From: Perkinsus olseni
Taxonomy: Eukaryota; Perkinsozoa; Perkinsida; Perkinsidae
DNA: 64,000 nucleotides
NCBI GenBank assembly: GCA_013115135.1
Contig: JABANP010000192.1
Location: 27,143 to 91,142, forward strand
Direction: 5' to 3'
The position numbers and the translations under genes were made by a program. The notes below the pieces were generated by a model. That model saw only the letters and a list, made by a program, of their open reading frames with translations, did no database searches and had not been told where the DNA came from. Shown one piece after another: positions 45,301-56,833 of this stretch (positions are counted from its first letter, which is position 1; each line of letters opens with the position of its first letter).

Positions 45301-45742
45301 GGAGGCATGATGGTGGTTGAGGCGGCGAGCCGTGGTGTTGATGGCTTTGTCTCATCACATGGGATGAGTCATCGATTGGTCACAGTCATGTGTGCTTTCC
45401 GTGTGTGATAGTAGTAAAATATCATTTCTTGCGTGTCACCAGGAGAGTTGAGTTGGTGGGAGTCCAGACTGGGCTGGTCAGCGGATGAAGATAGTCTGTC
45501 ATTTTCCGTCTGAGCATCAGTGCATGTCGCTGACCAGCAATATTTGTCCCACAGATTCGCGGGAATATGCTGTGCCTCCGGGAAAGAACCTCTCAGTACA
45601 AGGTGACTGGAGAAACAACCGCGCTTGAGGATGTGCCATTCCCGAACGTGATCAATCGCAATCTCGGTCTCGAGCAGACCAAGTTCAGCATGGCTTCACT
45701 TGTCTTGGGAACGATAGCAGGAGGCAGTCGAGAGAGAAGGTA
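42343..45742 (+). CDS. Low-complexity, Ser/Glu- and Arg/Lys-rich protein (probably nuclear)
   Basis: I do not recognise a domain. A likely start at 42343 reads MADEESAAVRGSGQVTIDSR. Later exons are about 42698-42806 (VEASVESNRLWGLPGADYLM), about 42890-43119 (ending GKRRRRRKR), 43633-44019 (SAANAQELQPVVVEGS, acidic and Ser-rich), 44457-44633 (six Ser, then TVDYMHRLCCAEGQL), about 44687-44772 (RDSEVFREKLAQVRSAEAER) and about 45156-45315 (Ser run then RRGRNRRRHDG). The junctions 43119/43633 and 44019/44457 agree in phase. A last exon, 45554-45742 (TALEDVPFPNVINRNLG), can join through 45441-45508 or so, but this end could be a separate gene. Two basic clusters suggest nuclear import. Confidence 0.5.
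44285..44303. repeat. 9-bp-arm palindrome with a 1-base centre, intronic
   Basis: Arms 44285-44293 and 44295-44303 pair exactly around T44294, in the putative intron 44020-44456. Confidence 0.85.
45010..45058. repeat. 19-bp imperfect inverted repeat
   Basis: Bases 45010-45028 pair with 45040-45058 with two mismatches and an 11-base spacer. The element falls in a putative intron. The spacing sets it apart from the one-base-centre palindromes. Confidence 0.8.
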
Positions 45743-46335
45743 GTGGGAAGGGGGGGGAGAATGATGGGATAGTGGTACCCTGGGTGATTCCCGCGATTCA
45801 ATTTGAAACGACTCGAGTTTTATGCATTCACCCAGTATTCGCAATCTGTCATGTTGTATGAAATGTGTTTACTAAATGTGCGAAAAAATATCGAGAGCCT
45901 TGAGGAACTCATGTCCAAACCGTTGTGGGGCATCCCTTCTCAGCTTGCTGGCTTGGGCCACCACTCGTGTGAAACCATAGTTGTAATCTACTCGTGGCAG
46001 TGACAAAGAGGTGCAGGAAGAATGGCCCTCGATGTCGGCTAATAGTCGGCGTCAGGTCTGTCACGTAGATGATGGCTGTCATAGACAGACTACGCTGTAG
46101 CAGACCTTGGTGTCTGTCAGAAAGTCTGAGGATGCGCGTAGCGTGCATCCCGCTCACGGAGTCAATCGACCACTTCTTATTGATGTCACACCGTGCTCGA
46201 ATGCAAGCGGCCTCTTCATTAGAGCCCTGGCGGAGGGGGGAAGCGAACACTGAGACAAATTTTCTCATATTGAATATGGCCGAGCTACCCACGATCGAAC
46301 ATGAACGATTTTGAACGAGAACATGGCACCGGGCT

Positions 46336-46800
46336 GTGTCCAGTCGGCCTGTGCAGACAGTAGGCATAGACCTCTACGGGCCCCTGCACAATCTCCGACG
46401 ATCATTCGAGGTTCGTGTTGACGGCCACATGCACGTTTACTGGCTACACGGACTTCAGAGTCTTTGTCGATCAAACGCTGCCGCCGACGTGAGCAAGGGC
46501 TTGACAGTTCTCTTCTTTTGCGATACGGGTACCCTCGATACATCGTCACCGACAGTGGCACTCACTTCAGTATCCGCGCAGTTCGAGGCATTTGTGCGGA
46601 CTCGGGGCATCAAACACATTGTCATCCCTCCCTACACGGCCAACTACGGCGGCTTCTACGAGAGGTCGCACCGCGACATGAGCGAGATGTTCCGAACTTC
46701 AGCAAGAAGCTCGATGCAGATTTCTGGTTATTGGTCATGTTTCGGAGGGACTGCCGAGGCTTACATTCGATATCAATAAGTCGGAGACGATCATTTCTAG
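46336..46800 (+). pseudogene. Decayed retrotransposon integrase, fragment 1
   Basis: The three plus frames in turn carry pieces of an rve integrase core: VGIDLYGPL near 46363, then SDDHSRFVLTA, then YPRYIVTDSGTHFS near 46530, then IVIPPYTANYGGFYERSHRD near 46620. The Asp/Asp/Glu arrangement is recognisable, but the frame changes several times, so it is not functional. No long terminal repeats or reverse transcriptase are evident next to it. The pattern fits a Ty3/gypsy-type element. Confidence 0.8.
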
Positions 46801-47338
46801 TGACAACTGTGAGGTTCTCAAGCTTGAGAATGACAATCTAAGCTGGCCCATACTTGTCCGCTAGTATCGCATTTGGTGTTGCCAGTCGACAACTGGGTTG
46901 CGTTCCTCGATCAGACCTGCATCCTTGACTGATTCTGACATCGTCCTACGAGTATTGCAGTAATAGTTCGCCGAATGATCCGGCGCCCGCCGGGTCGACC
47001 CCGCTAGCCGGACCTCGCTCCGAGTCTCTACTAGTTGCTCGGCAGGTCATGAAAATTTTTATGTAACGTTCGATATCGTTTGAGCATGAATATTCTCGTT
47101 GTTCTAGCAAGAGTTTTGCTCGAATCATCCGCCCAGGGCGGACCGCCCTAGCCGTCTGGCTAAGCTGTCATTCTCTCCCCCCGACGTTCCGTAGAACTTT
47201 CGCTTTTCCACGGGACTTAGACTTCCGGACTTGTTCTTATGGAGCACAGTTCCCGTCCTTGACGGTATGATTGTACATTCAGGTATCTTCGTTGATAATC
47301 ATGATGGTGTGGCAGCTTTCTCGCTGGGAGACTCTGAT

Positions 47339-47484
47339 GCTACTGGGCTGCCCAGTAGCTTATTCAGCTGAGCGCATCCGAACCGAGCAGAAGAGATATT
47401 GCACTCCGCCTAGAGCATCGAGGACGCAGTATGTAGGTGAATTGTTGAATTCGAGAAAGATTTTCTGCTAGAAACTTTCTAGCA
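47339..47484. repeat. Two palindromes with 1-base centres (10 and 9 bp arms)
   Basis: The first has arms 47339-47348 and 47350-47359. The second has arms 47466-47474 and 47476-47484. They lie between integrase fragments 1 and 2. A short tandem of CTGGCTGCTCTCCTC is near 47627-47660. Confidence 0.9.
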
Positions 47485-48029
47485 ATTGCTTGGATTCTTT
47501 CTCGGCAGTCGCCGCTTGTCCCCTGTCCGCGATGTTCGTCGATGTTTCCTATCGCACGCAGGGAAGACGTATTATCCGTTCGAATATCTCCTCAGCTAAC
47601 TTTTCGATCAGTAAACTCCCTCCATGGCTGCTCTCCTCCTGGCTGCTCTCCTCCTGGCTGGTATCCTCGTTGCTCGCGCAGGAGCTCACGATGAAAAGCT
47701 ATGCTGCGAGCCTCACGATGCGGGCAATGCAATTGAGCTGTCAGTGGCTCCAAGCGGATGATCCGGCGAACCATCCGACAGATTAGAGGCCCCTGAATGA
47801 TACAAGGGCTCTGGATTAGCACTGCGTTCAAGTTGAATCGAACACATCGCTCGAATCATAATCGTGATCTATTGTTCCTGTGCTTGATGCTAATAAAATC
47901 GATGGCAGCCTGAATGCCATGGCATTACGATGGCCGCGGTTCTGCAGCTTCATTATCGGTTTTTACTGCATAGCTTGAGAACACGCAGTCAAGTGATACA
48001 GTACACTGATACTGGCATCCAGGTCTTCG

Positions 48030-48360
48030 AGGTCATCTCTGTGGACTTCGCCGGCCCTTTCACGCAGAGTGGCGGAGGGTAGATCGTTACATTCTGGTTC
48101 TCGTCGACAAATACACACGCTTCGCAATGGTTACGCCCATCAGCGGCAAAACAGCGAGAGAAGTGGCTAGCAGTTTAATCGAGAACTGGGTTGCCATTTA
48201 CGGCGCTCCCAGAATCATCCGCACAGACCGGGGGTCAAACTTCAGGTCGCAGAGTCTTCACAACGGTCTGCCAGCCTATTGGCATCACTCACAAGTTTGT
48301 CGGGGCCTAGAACCCCCAAGACTAACGGCATGGTTGAGAGTACGGTCAGCAGCATGAAGA
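48030..48360 (+). pseudogene. Decayed retrotransposon integrase, fragment 2
   Basis: VDFAGPFTQSGGG is followed by a stop and a frame change. Then comes a long in-frame stretch with TPISGKTAREVASSL, ENWVAIYGAPRIIRTDRGSN and FRSQS, typical of an rve core with its second Asp. The match fades after 48290. About 330 bases further on (48690-48810), TVFDLNDAEDF could be a trace of a reverse transcriptase, but this is weak. Confidence 0.8.
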
Positions 48361-49758
48361 AGGTTATGCGCAATAAAAGCCGCGCAAGTCAGTGGTCAAC
48401 GATCAAACTTCATCCTCGACCGGCCTCAATGTAGGACTTAATGTAACTCCGAAGGACTACCAGAGAAGTTTTATAGGTCCAAACACGTGTTGTAGCGAGC
48501 ACTAATCAAGTTGTCTCGAATACTCTAAATGTTGGAGCGATCCTGGTATACTTGTACATTCGAGAGTTGCGTTCCGCTGCTGCATCTCCACGAGAGAGGT
48601 ATGCGTCGCAGAGTCTGCGAGAGTGCACCTCTCGTGTCGTGTCATCTGCGGGCACTAGAAAAAATTGAACTCACAGTCTTCCTTCGGTGCTCACCGTGTT
48701 TGACTTGAATGATGCGGAAGATTTCTGTCGACCTTGTAGTGAAAGGTTCTCCCTCATTGCTGATAATGAATTTGGGTATGTAAATTATTCATATGTGGTA
48801 GCAAGCTGCTACTAGCAACCGAATCGGTTTTGGACCTGGCATTGAAGTGTGTCCCGGGCCACGTGATGAAACGTTTACGTTACTGTCATTAGGTTCGTGC
48901 CCTCGTCGTCAGATCCTCTCTCAGCAGTGAATGGGATCGAATTAACGTGTCACTATCACAGCCCTCTCTATTCTTGTATTTGCCCAGTGTTCGAGTGAGC
49001 TAATATCCGATGGTGCAGCTGTTCGTCCACCTCATGGTTTTGAATCCTATGAAAGGAAACCCCATGAACGTTTTCCTAACCGTCGAGTCATGACGGCGTC
49101 GATTGAAGTAATTTTCCTAGCAGTCCATCGCCGTGCTCGTCACGGAAGTGGAGTCGCGTTGGGAAATGGAAGCCGGCGACCACACGCCCGGCATGTCACG
49201 CCGGACGGTTCTGCATTGTATGGGGTCCTGTTTCGCTGCGATTCTTCTAAGCGATTGATCTGCTGCTGCTCCAGGGCTTTCGGGGTGAGCTTAGGATGGG
49301 GAGGAAGAGAGAGAGCATAAGAGAGCGGACGAGCTAGGAAGGTATGTCTAAAATGCAAGTGTGAGGGTCGTAGGTGCTCGAAAATTTTGCTCAAACTCGC
49401 TGTAAAACTGTAGGCTATCGCTTCGTTCCGTTCACTTTTCGTTCATCGTTCGCGTGGTCCTGTATGGAATTGTGGACTTCACGGGCTTCCCTCGTCTTCA
49501 AGCCAATGCTGACCTGCATGGATAACTCATCGACGATTATAGGCATCGATAAACTTCTTCCTTGCTCCGACCCATGACCTGTGGAGATGCAGGTCGTCCA
49601 CCCACTGCCACTGCCGCAGTTGACTTCTCCCGAACAGGCAAACGGTGGTCGCGGCTCGTAGTTGGAACTGAATTGTGTGGAGCCTGTGGTTCATCCCTCA
49701 CCAAACCTCGTCATCGGCTATACAGGTTCTCATCGGCTGTGCGGGTTCTCATCATAGG

Positions 49759-49942
49759 AATGCCATTATGGCATTGCCATTCCCGAACCTGATAAGGATC
49801 AGTCTGAGAGTCTCACAGTGTGAGACGTCGCCTCAGATCGAGCAAGGTCTTCTCGATTCGGAAGTCGCTGGAAGGGGGGCGCACAGATAGTTGAGTGTAA
49901 AAGGCAGAGCCATATGACCTCTACGGTCTACTACTAGTAGAC
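49759..49942. repeat. Two 8-bp-arm palindromes with 1-base centres
   Basis: Arms 49759-49766 and 49768-49775 (centre 49767) form one. Arms 49926-49933 and 49935-49942 (centre 49934) form the other. A direct repeat of GGTTCTCATC lies just before the first. Confidence 0.8.
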
Positions 49943-50169
49943 TACTAGGGGAGCTGCCCAAAACCCTCGAACAGCGACGTGACGTCGCCGACGTCAGACA
50001 TTGTGGAGAGCTGCCCTCATTATCCGATCTTTCGGGGGCGGTCGCTCTTTGCTGCACGGCGATGGAGTATAGAGTTACTTGCAGCAAGTACTTGCACTTA
50101 CTTGAAACTTGCCCTGCGCCTTCGACGAGAAATTGATAGAGCTTGGGGGTATGAGCGAATCGTGAAAGC

Positions 50170-50570
50170 AGACCAAGCCGTTCGAGGTAATTGGTGTGGA
50201 CCTGATGGGCCCTATTGCGTCCGGCTGAGTGTGAAATCCCTTACAGAAAACTACCACTATGTCTTCACTGTCATAGACGTCTTCACAAAGTACGTGATGC
50301 TCAGCCCCGTTCAGACATGACAGCGCGGAGGTTGCCACGGTCATCTTAAGAAGCTGGATCTTCAAGTTTGGCTTTCCCGCATAGGTCCGGACCGACAGCG
50401 GAACTGACTTCATGGCCTTGGTCATCCGACATTTGCTGCACGAGTAAGGCATACAGTTCAAAATAACCACAGGCTACAGCCCACAAACCAACGGCTAGAT
50501 CGAAAGGGTTCACCGCACTCTCAAGAAGACTCTGCGGGCTCTCTCTATGGAATCCGAACAATTCGCGACT
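50170..50570 (+). pseudogene. Decayed retrotransposon integrase, fragment 3
   Basis: YHYVFTVIDVFTKYVMLSPV near 50250 is followed, after a frame change, by RSWIFKFGFPA, VRTDSGTDFMAL, ITTGYSPQTNG and IERVHRTLKKTLRAL. All parts of an rve core are present but split by stops (three TAG) and at least one frameshift. Its motifs differ from those of fragments 1 and 2, so the three probably come from separate elements. Confidence 0.85.
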
Positions 50571-51068
50571 ATTGGACGTGGCTGACGTGGTGTTTCGCAT
50601 GAAAGCTGCTGCAGTCGGTATGGCATTTGTGCTCTCCAGCAGATCAGCCCTCACAGGCGGCTGTGGTATTAGAGGTCCTGAGAGGCTCTCAACGAGAGTA
50701 TTTCATTACTACCATACGTTGCTGACCCCTTGAGTCGCCACGGAACCACTTTTCCTGTGCGGAGTTGTGTGTAGTTTCGGCGAAGAGCTGCTGCGATGGG
50801 AGCTGTATCACCCCCACTAGCGACCCGGTTAATCCCTGGTTTGAAATTTGATCCGCCGACAGCACTGCGGTCGCCGGTCCGCTTCAATTCTCCCAAGATG
50901 GTAATTATACATTTTCCAGATACCCGCCCGCCCTCCACGGACCACGACGACGACAGTTCTTGTCTTGTACAGGTGGCATGGTCTACCGGTCTCTATTAGT
51001 ATCTCGGAGCTTGAGTTGACATAGTGGTACGGGCCAATCTGCAGGGAGTGTGGCCAGTTGTTTATTTT

Positions 51069-54000
51069 ATGACCGTGGACACTGTGCGAGGCAGCCCCAT
51101 GAACGTGGCCTTCATGGGCCATCACAAAGCTGGCAAGTCCACGGCTGCCGGGCATCTCCTGTAAGTCGTCGTGATTCATGGCTGCTTCGTTGTGTGACTG
51201 TTCTTTTAGAGCACTCTGTGGAGCTAAGAAGGAGGAGAAAGTGAAGGAATGTCAGAGGCGGGCGGAACGGGCTGGGCAGGTAAGATTAGAATGAACCCGA
51301 ACTCGTAATTAGTGATGTCACCGCGAGTAGCCACATCGACGGCTTCAAAATCTGAAGAGATCGGATCTGATTTTCCCTCGCGCGCCATGAAATTGTCCGA
51401 ATTATCCTCGCATGTGTGCGTTTCTACATCATGATATTTCGGAGAATGTATCATGCCCTTAGGCCGACCTAGGATACGCGTGGATACTGGATCGGCTAAA
51501 GGTGGAGCAGGAGAAGAGGATGACCATCAACACTAATTTGGAATACTTCCAAACTCACAAGTGCTACAGTCTAACTCGTTTCATCGGTCGTCTCTGTGGC
51601 GAGAGACCGAAGAGAATATTTGAAATTTTGAAGCAGCCTGGTGACTGGTGAAAATTGTCGAACCTTTGTCGGAGCTTGGTAGAGCATCGGCCGACGCCCC
51701 GACTCGGGTTCAACTCCTGGTGCTCCTCCTCGCAGGACTCCTGCGGCAGGAGGGACCGACCCTGGCAGCCTTTTCGGGTCCGCTGAAGGCATTGGGTATA
51801 AGTTGAAGTGAAGTTGGCGGAGATGTGGTATTAGGTATCGCTATACTCTCCTCGATTGCCCCGGTCACAAAGACTATCTTCGTAACGCTATACTAGGCGC
51901 ATCACAGGTGAGCTGATGGTGTCGATGGGTGGATTCTTTCTCGCCCGGCGAGGGAAGTCTCGCGAGCAGTATAGCTGGTCAGGCCGACGTCTGCGTGCTA
52001 GTGGTCTCTGCCGTTTGGGATGAGTTCGAGGAAGGGATGTCTCAGCTCGGCGAGACTCGGGAGCACGCCTTGGTGGCATATGTTTCCGGTGAGTAGAAGT
52101 TCGGAAAAGTGTGGTATTAATCGGCTGGCATCAGGTGTGAGGAGGATGATAGTGGCGGTGAACAAGATGGATGATGAGGAGGTTAACTTTTCTCAAGCAC
52201 GCTTCGAAAAGATATGCTCTGCGGTCATCCGCCACTTGCGTAAGGATGCTATTGCCACCGAATCACGTCATCTACAATTTTTCGGGAAACAGAATTTTTC
52301 CGAAAAAAAATACGGAAAGTCCTGGACACTACCCCTTCGAAGGTGTAGAGTTATTAAGGATGGGTGTAGAGCGGGCAATAGGGCGTTGGTCCTCGCTCCA
52401 CGTTTCTGCTTGAGATTACCAGCGCAATAATCCTTGGTCAATGCGCGAGCTGATTGCCCAACACAAACATCGGCTTCTGCCACGCCAGAAGGCCTCTGAC
52501 TTTGATATTTTAGATAATCTCGGCTTCGGAGACGACCGGATAGAAGTCATCCCTATTTCGGCGCTCACTGGTTACAACCTCTTCAATCGGGGACCTGTCG
52601 ATCCTTCCGCAGAGGTCACGATGCCATGGTAGGCAGGGGGTACGTTTCGGATGTTGGGGGGAAGGACTCAGTGGCGCTGAATCGCCTTTATCGAGAACGG
52701 CCGGCGAAGGAGCGAAATTGGTCGCAGAGGTGTAGAGCTTTAGGGACTCGATATCATCATACTCGTAATAAGCGAACTACCGCTTATCACAAGAATCACG
52801 AAAACCAAATGTGTCTTTGCTTTAATGTTTTGCAGAAGACGGGTGAAACTACATTATAAGTTATCAAGGACTCATGTCGCTGTAGCATTTCTGTTGCACT
52901 ATCTGCAGTGGGTGTAGTTGTAGAGCACAACATAAGTAGATTTGGATCATAGTGAACGAGATAGGGCAGATAGAAAGTGGAGTAGTTGGAGGAATGGGTT
53001 ATTCAAGCTAGTACGAGTACAGCTAGATTGTATTATCATCATTATCGTCCTGTCATCAGGTACAGCGGCCCCTCCCTCTACGAGCATTTAGACATGTTGC
53101 CCTGCCCGCACCGTAGGGAGGCCCAGGGCCCCTTCCGGATGCCCATAGCGGACATTCACCGCATCAGTTCGGGTAGCAGCTCGGACACCTCGCCAACGGT
53201 CGCGGGCCGGTGTCCGAAGACAGCAGTAATTCTGGCTGGCGAGGTCACTAGTGGTAGGCAGCCTCGGGAAACTCGAGACTGATCGCTGCATTGCAGTCTC
53301 TTGGCAGGTATGTACCGTCGCAGTGGGAGATGCGGTACGGGTGGTACCGGGAGGAATAGAAGCCACGGTTGTCAGTCAGCATACAGGTGGGGAAGGGGAT
53401 TGACGAATCTCACTGCTCCACCAGGTTAAGCGCGGTGAGCCTCGTTCGAGCGTCGTTCATTTTTGTCTTTTCCTACCATACGGTCCTGTGAATCCGTATC
53501 TTATAATCCGTTCCTCGTCGCTAGCTCCAACAGGGACGAGTAATCAGGCACAACGTCGAGGGAGACTTTCTAGTACCTTGCTGGATACAGCCTCAGGGGT
53601 TCAGACCACAGTTCTTGATGGGTGCTGAGATCTCGTAACGTCCCTCGAAAATGGTGCCGAATAACCCCAGAATAAACTGCTTGAAATTCGTAGCGAAGGC
53701 CTAGTTTCCCACCAGGGAAGTTCCTCCCTCGACCTCCTGTCAGACCGGCAACGGCGTCTCCGAGCGTAAGGCTGCTGCCGGTGATAACATCGGCATCAAG
53801 GTGGAGGGTGTGACGTCGAAGGAAGTCCGTCGCGGCCAAGTGCTCTCCTGCATCGGTGATGCAGCCGTCGGCGAGTATCGTCGAGTCGAAGCGCATGTGG
53901 TGCTGGTCAACTTCCCGGGCGAGCTTCGAGCTGGATACTCGTAAAATACCACCCGAAGTGGTTTTTTTGGCGTATCTTTTTTTCTGTGCAGGCCTGTGAT

Positions 54001-54377
54001 CGACATCGGAACAGCCAGCAGTACGGTGCAGTTCAAGTCCCTCAAGAAACGAATGCATCGAACCACTGGGGAGGTGCTCGAGGAGGATCCTGAGCTGCTG
54101 ATTCAGGTGAGAAAATGGGTTAAAATTCCCGTAACGGAATAAATCACCCGAACGTTTTTGGACCCTGAACGCGTACTTCCTGACAGCGATTTATGCTACT
54201 TTTACACGTCCAACCGTATTCGTTTAGGGCGATGGAGCGAGGGTCGAGCTAATCATGTCAAAGCCGATGGCCTGCTGTGTATTCCAACCCAGCCGCAGCG
54301 TTCTTGGAAAATTCACCATTCGAGATCGGAAGACAGTCATCGCCGTCGGTACGATCCTTCAGACATACTTGAAGTAG
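51069..54377 (+). CDS. Divergent EF-1alpha/HBS1/eRF3-class translation GTPase
   Basis: This full-length gene covers all three EF-1alpha-type domains in 12 exons: 51069-51160, 51210-51279, 51463-51560, 51835-51907, 51983-52088, 52135-52239, 52415-52628, 53060 to about 53167, about 53288-53386, 53744-53940, 53992-54106 and 54228-54377. Most junctions agree in phase; 53386/53744 does not. The P-loop is GHHKAGKST, switch II DCPGH, G4 NKMD and G5 ISAL. YAWILDRLKVEQEKRMTI stands where EF-1alpha has an ERGITI switch I, so that Arg-Gly is lost. Domains II-III are clear (MPWYSGPSLYEHLD, GDNIGIKVEGVTSKEVRRG, VIDIGTASSTVQFKSLKKRM, IRDRKTVIAVGTI). The short N-terminus argues against eRF3 and HBS1. It may be an EFL/EF-1alpha paralogue with a changed role. 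Confidence 0.9.
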
Positions 54378-54624
54378 CGACAGTGTGACAACGTTTCTAC
54401 TGACAGAGTTTTGTGTTCTGGCCATCATTCGCGAGAAAAAGTCCGAAAGGTCTTTTTTTCTTCGGAAAAATTACTTTCTGGGAAAAATTAGTGAGACCAT
54501 CGTAAAATTACTGCTGTCCTCCTGAAAAAAATTCTCACTCTGCAACAGCGTTTGCAGCATTCTGACCTGCCCCATGTCTGAATTTTTGTTGATTCTGATA
54601 ACCGCAGTTGGTTGCCTCTTCTCG

Positions 54625-55740
54625 ATGTCATCTTCCTCGGGGTACGTCCGCGGCCGTTCCCGAGCGTTCGGCCAGCTCATGGGGGCCCGGCACTACTGCA
54701 AGCTGTGCAACTGCTGGTAGGCGACTGCAGCGTTCTGCCTGGTCACCTACCGACCCCTCAGGTGCTCCCTCCACCCCAACGCCATCAAGATGCACGAGAG
54801 GAGCGAGCGGCATCTCGCGAATGTCGAGCGGGAGATCCGGAGACAACGGCAAAGTGAAGTCGATGCTAAGCGTGACGAGGCCGAGGTGGCGAAACAGATC
54901 GCTCGGATGAACGCGGCAGCGATGTCCTCCATGGAGAAGGACGCTGGGTGAGCGTCCGGCTGTGTGGACAGCCTGAGGGAACGTGAGTTTCAGGTTGTTC
55001 GATCCGCGTCGCCGAGTGACCGAGTTGCCCGAGCCCAATATTAGCAGACCAGCTGTGCTCAGCTCCAGCAGCAGCTCGGCGCCACTGCCGGAAGACGAGG
55101 AGAAGGAAGAACAGTCCGCTCCCTCGGGGCCGCCTCCTCTCCTCCCGCCGCTGCCCTTGGCGCTGCAGAGGCCGCCTCCCGCCGGCACGGTGACGATGCC
55201 CCCGCCAGCGAAGCCAGCGGTGCCCGTCCGTGTGCCGCCGCCAGCTCCGATGCCGGCTATGGTCATACCGCCTCGCCCGGCAGTCCCGTCCGGACTCGTC
55301 ATCCCTCCGAAACCGGTAGCACAAGTTAGGAAGAACGATGAGGAGGCGGAGGAAAAGAAGCCACTGGTGAGCAAATTTCTTTCAGAAAAATTTCGGATAT
55401 TTTTCCGCTCAGGAGTTCATCCAAAAGGATGACGAGCAGCCGTCCTCGGCGTTGATGAGTGCTTGGGATGACACGAAGGTGGCAGCCGCGAGAGCAACAT
55501 CTTCGCAGCAGCCGAAAATTGATGCCAATACTGGCCTAGGGACATGGCAGGCCGTTGGTGGGGGCGAAGCATTTCCTATCGAATGATATTTTTGGTGCCT
55601 CTGTAGATTCGAGCCATAGTGCCTTCGGGGATGCGACGGTGAGGACGAAGAAGCGCTCGCATGGCCGTGAAAGGATGAACGAAGCCGACGGTGAGTGGCT
55701 GGCTGAAGCCGCAAGGGAATATCTTCGATCGAAGAGATGA
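54625..55740 (+). CDS. WBP4-like U1-type zinc-finger protein (splicing-related)
   Basis: The five exons are all phase-consistent: 54625-54716, 54762-54947, 54994-55366, 55413-55557 and 55607-55740. The N-terminus carries a U1-type matrin zinc finger, YCKLCNCWCSLHPNAIKMHE then RHLANVE. It is followed by a charged helix (REIRRQRQSEVDAKRDEAEV), as in WBP4/FBP21 proteins of the spliceosome. A Pro-rich stretch (PPPLLPPLPLALQRPPPAG) follows where WBP4 has WW domains; none is visible. The C-terminus has GTWQAV and a basic, helical end (GEWLAEAAREYLRSKR). The first intron (45 bases) cuts the zinc finger inside the Trp codon. The role in pre-mRNA splicing is inferred from the family. Confidence 0.85.
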
Positions 55741-55836
55741 TTATTTTCATCATCATCGTCAGTAGAGTATTTTTCGCATTGAGGACTACTAGCAGTTGAG
55801 CGGCTCTTCTTAGAGGGGACTGCCGTCACTTTCACA

Positions 55837-56427
55837 ATGGTAACACTTTTCTCGGGACATTCGGTTCTTCGCGGCCTGAATAGCACTGAAATGGTAAGTC
55901 TCTTTTGTTCAAATCTTCGGTTGTTGACTGAGGATGGATTGGTTTAGAAGATCCCTCTTTTGTCCAGGAAATTGCAGTAAATTCCGCGGGAAATGCATGA
56001 GAAATATTGTCTTGAAATTTCGGCTACAACTCGCACCATCGTTACTCTCGACGGTGGAAACGGTTGTTTATGGTTTGTATTCATCTTTACTGTTTCGTTC
56101 AGAACACGCTGACGAGGACGAGGGCGCCGCTGCTGCGGAAGAGGAGGATGGCCACGGAGCATACAATGAAGACGAGCTCTTCCTAGGCGATCTCGCCAAG
56201 TCGTCGAAGTTTCTTGCAGAGTCGGAGGAGTGCGAAGAGCAAAAGTCAGCTTCTGAGAATCTTACGTTGACTCTGGCACGTGACGGTGAATCAGACGAGA
56301 AGTGCTGGCGGTGGATGTGAGCTCTACCGTTGGCAACAAGCATGCTACCAGCGTCAGCAGCACGTTTGGAGCATCGAGGCGGCATCGAGACAAGAGACGA
56401 CGACGTAGAACTGATGACGATGATTGA
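55837..56427 (+). CDS. Acidic unknown protein (exon structure incomplete)
   Basis: A likely first exon, 55837-55893, reads MVTLFSGHSVLRGLNSTEM up to a GTAAGT. After an acceptor at 56101-56102 comes an acidic exon (ADEDEGAAAAEEEDGHGAYN, then ELFLGDLAKSSKFLAESEEC), open to TGA near 56318. An overlapping frame from about 56305 continues as VDVSSTVGNKHATSVSS to a basic end (RRHRDKRRRRRTDDDD) and stop at about 56427. The two phases do not join directly, so at least one small exon or a frameshift is missed. The protein is probably nuclear by charge pattern. I see no domain. Confidence 0.45.
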
Positions 56428-56833
56428 TTCGCTCATTTTGGGGGAGTTGCGTTCACTTGAGTTGGGCGGAATAAAACGACTTGTCTTCGTCCGCGGCGAA
56501 TCTCGGGCGGGGACATTCAGTGCTCGCAGATCACCTCATGGACCTCGCGGCTTCTAAATTTCGAACTTTTCGTGCACGTTCGGAAAACTCTCTCTGAGGA
56601 AACAATGCCACCTAACGGTGCACGGGCTTTATGGGGCACAGCCCCGGTCGTCGTCCCGCAGTCCTGTTGTTTGTGGTTTCAGCAATGGTCTTTCGAGTAA
56701 GCTCGGAAACTCTGCAGGCTTGGTTAATAAATTACTAAAACTATCAGCGGCACTAGTCAAGTGCACACCACGGAATGTCGGTCTACGCCAGTGCAGCAAC
56801 ACTCACAGACAACTCGACATTGTGACAGTTACG

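Noticed and set aside
46300..50700. Complete LTR retrotransposon
   Set aside because: No paired long terminal repeats, no convincing gag or reverse transcriptase, and all integrase pieces are broken.
51660..51735. tRNA-like stretch with TGGTAGAGC and GGGTTCAACTCC
   Set aside because: The T-arm can fold with wobble pairs, but the D-arm is short, the anticodon stem fails and the 5' side does not pair with the acceptor. It lies in an intron of the GTPase gene. At best it is a tRNA-derived relic.
7805..51752. Palindromes as transcription terminators
   Set aside because: They lack following T-runs, occur inside introns, and a one-base loop is not a typical terminator design. Eukaryotic genes would not use them so.
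54628..55374. 248-residue Gly/Ser-rich minus-strand open frame
   Set aside because: It is antisense to the WBP4-like gene, whose exons fit in phase and carry a recognisable zinc finger.
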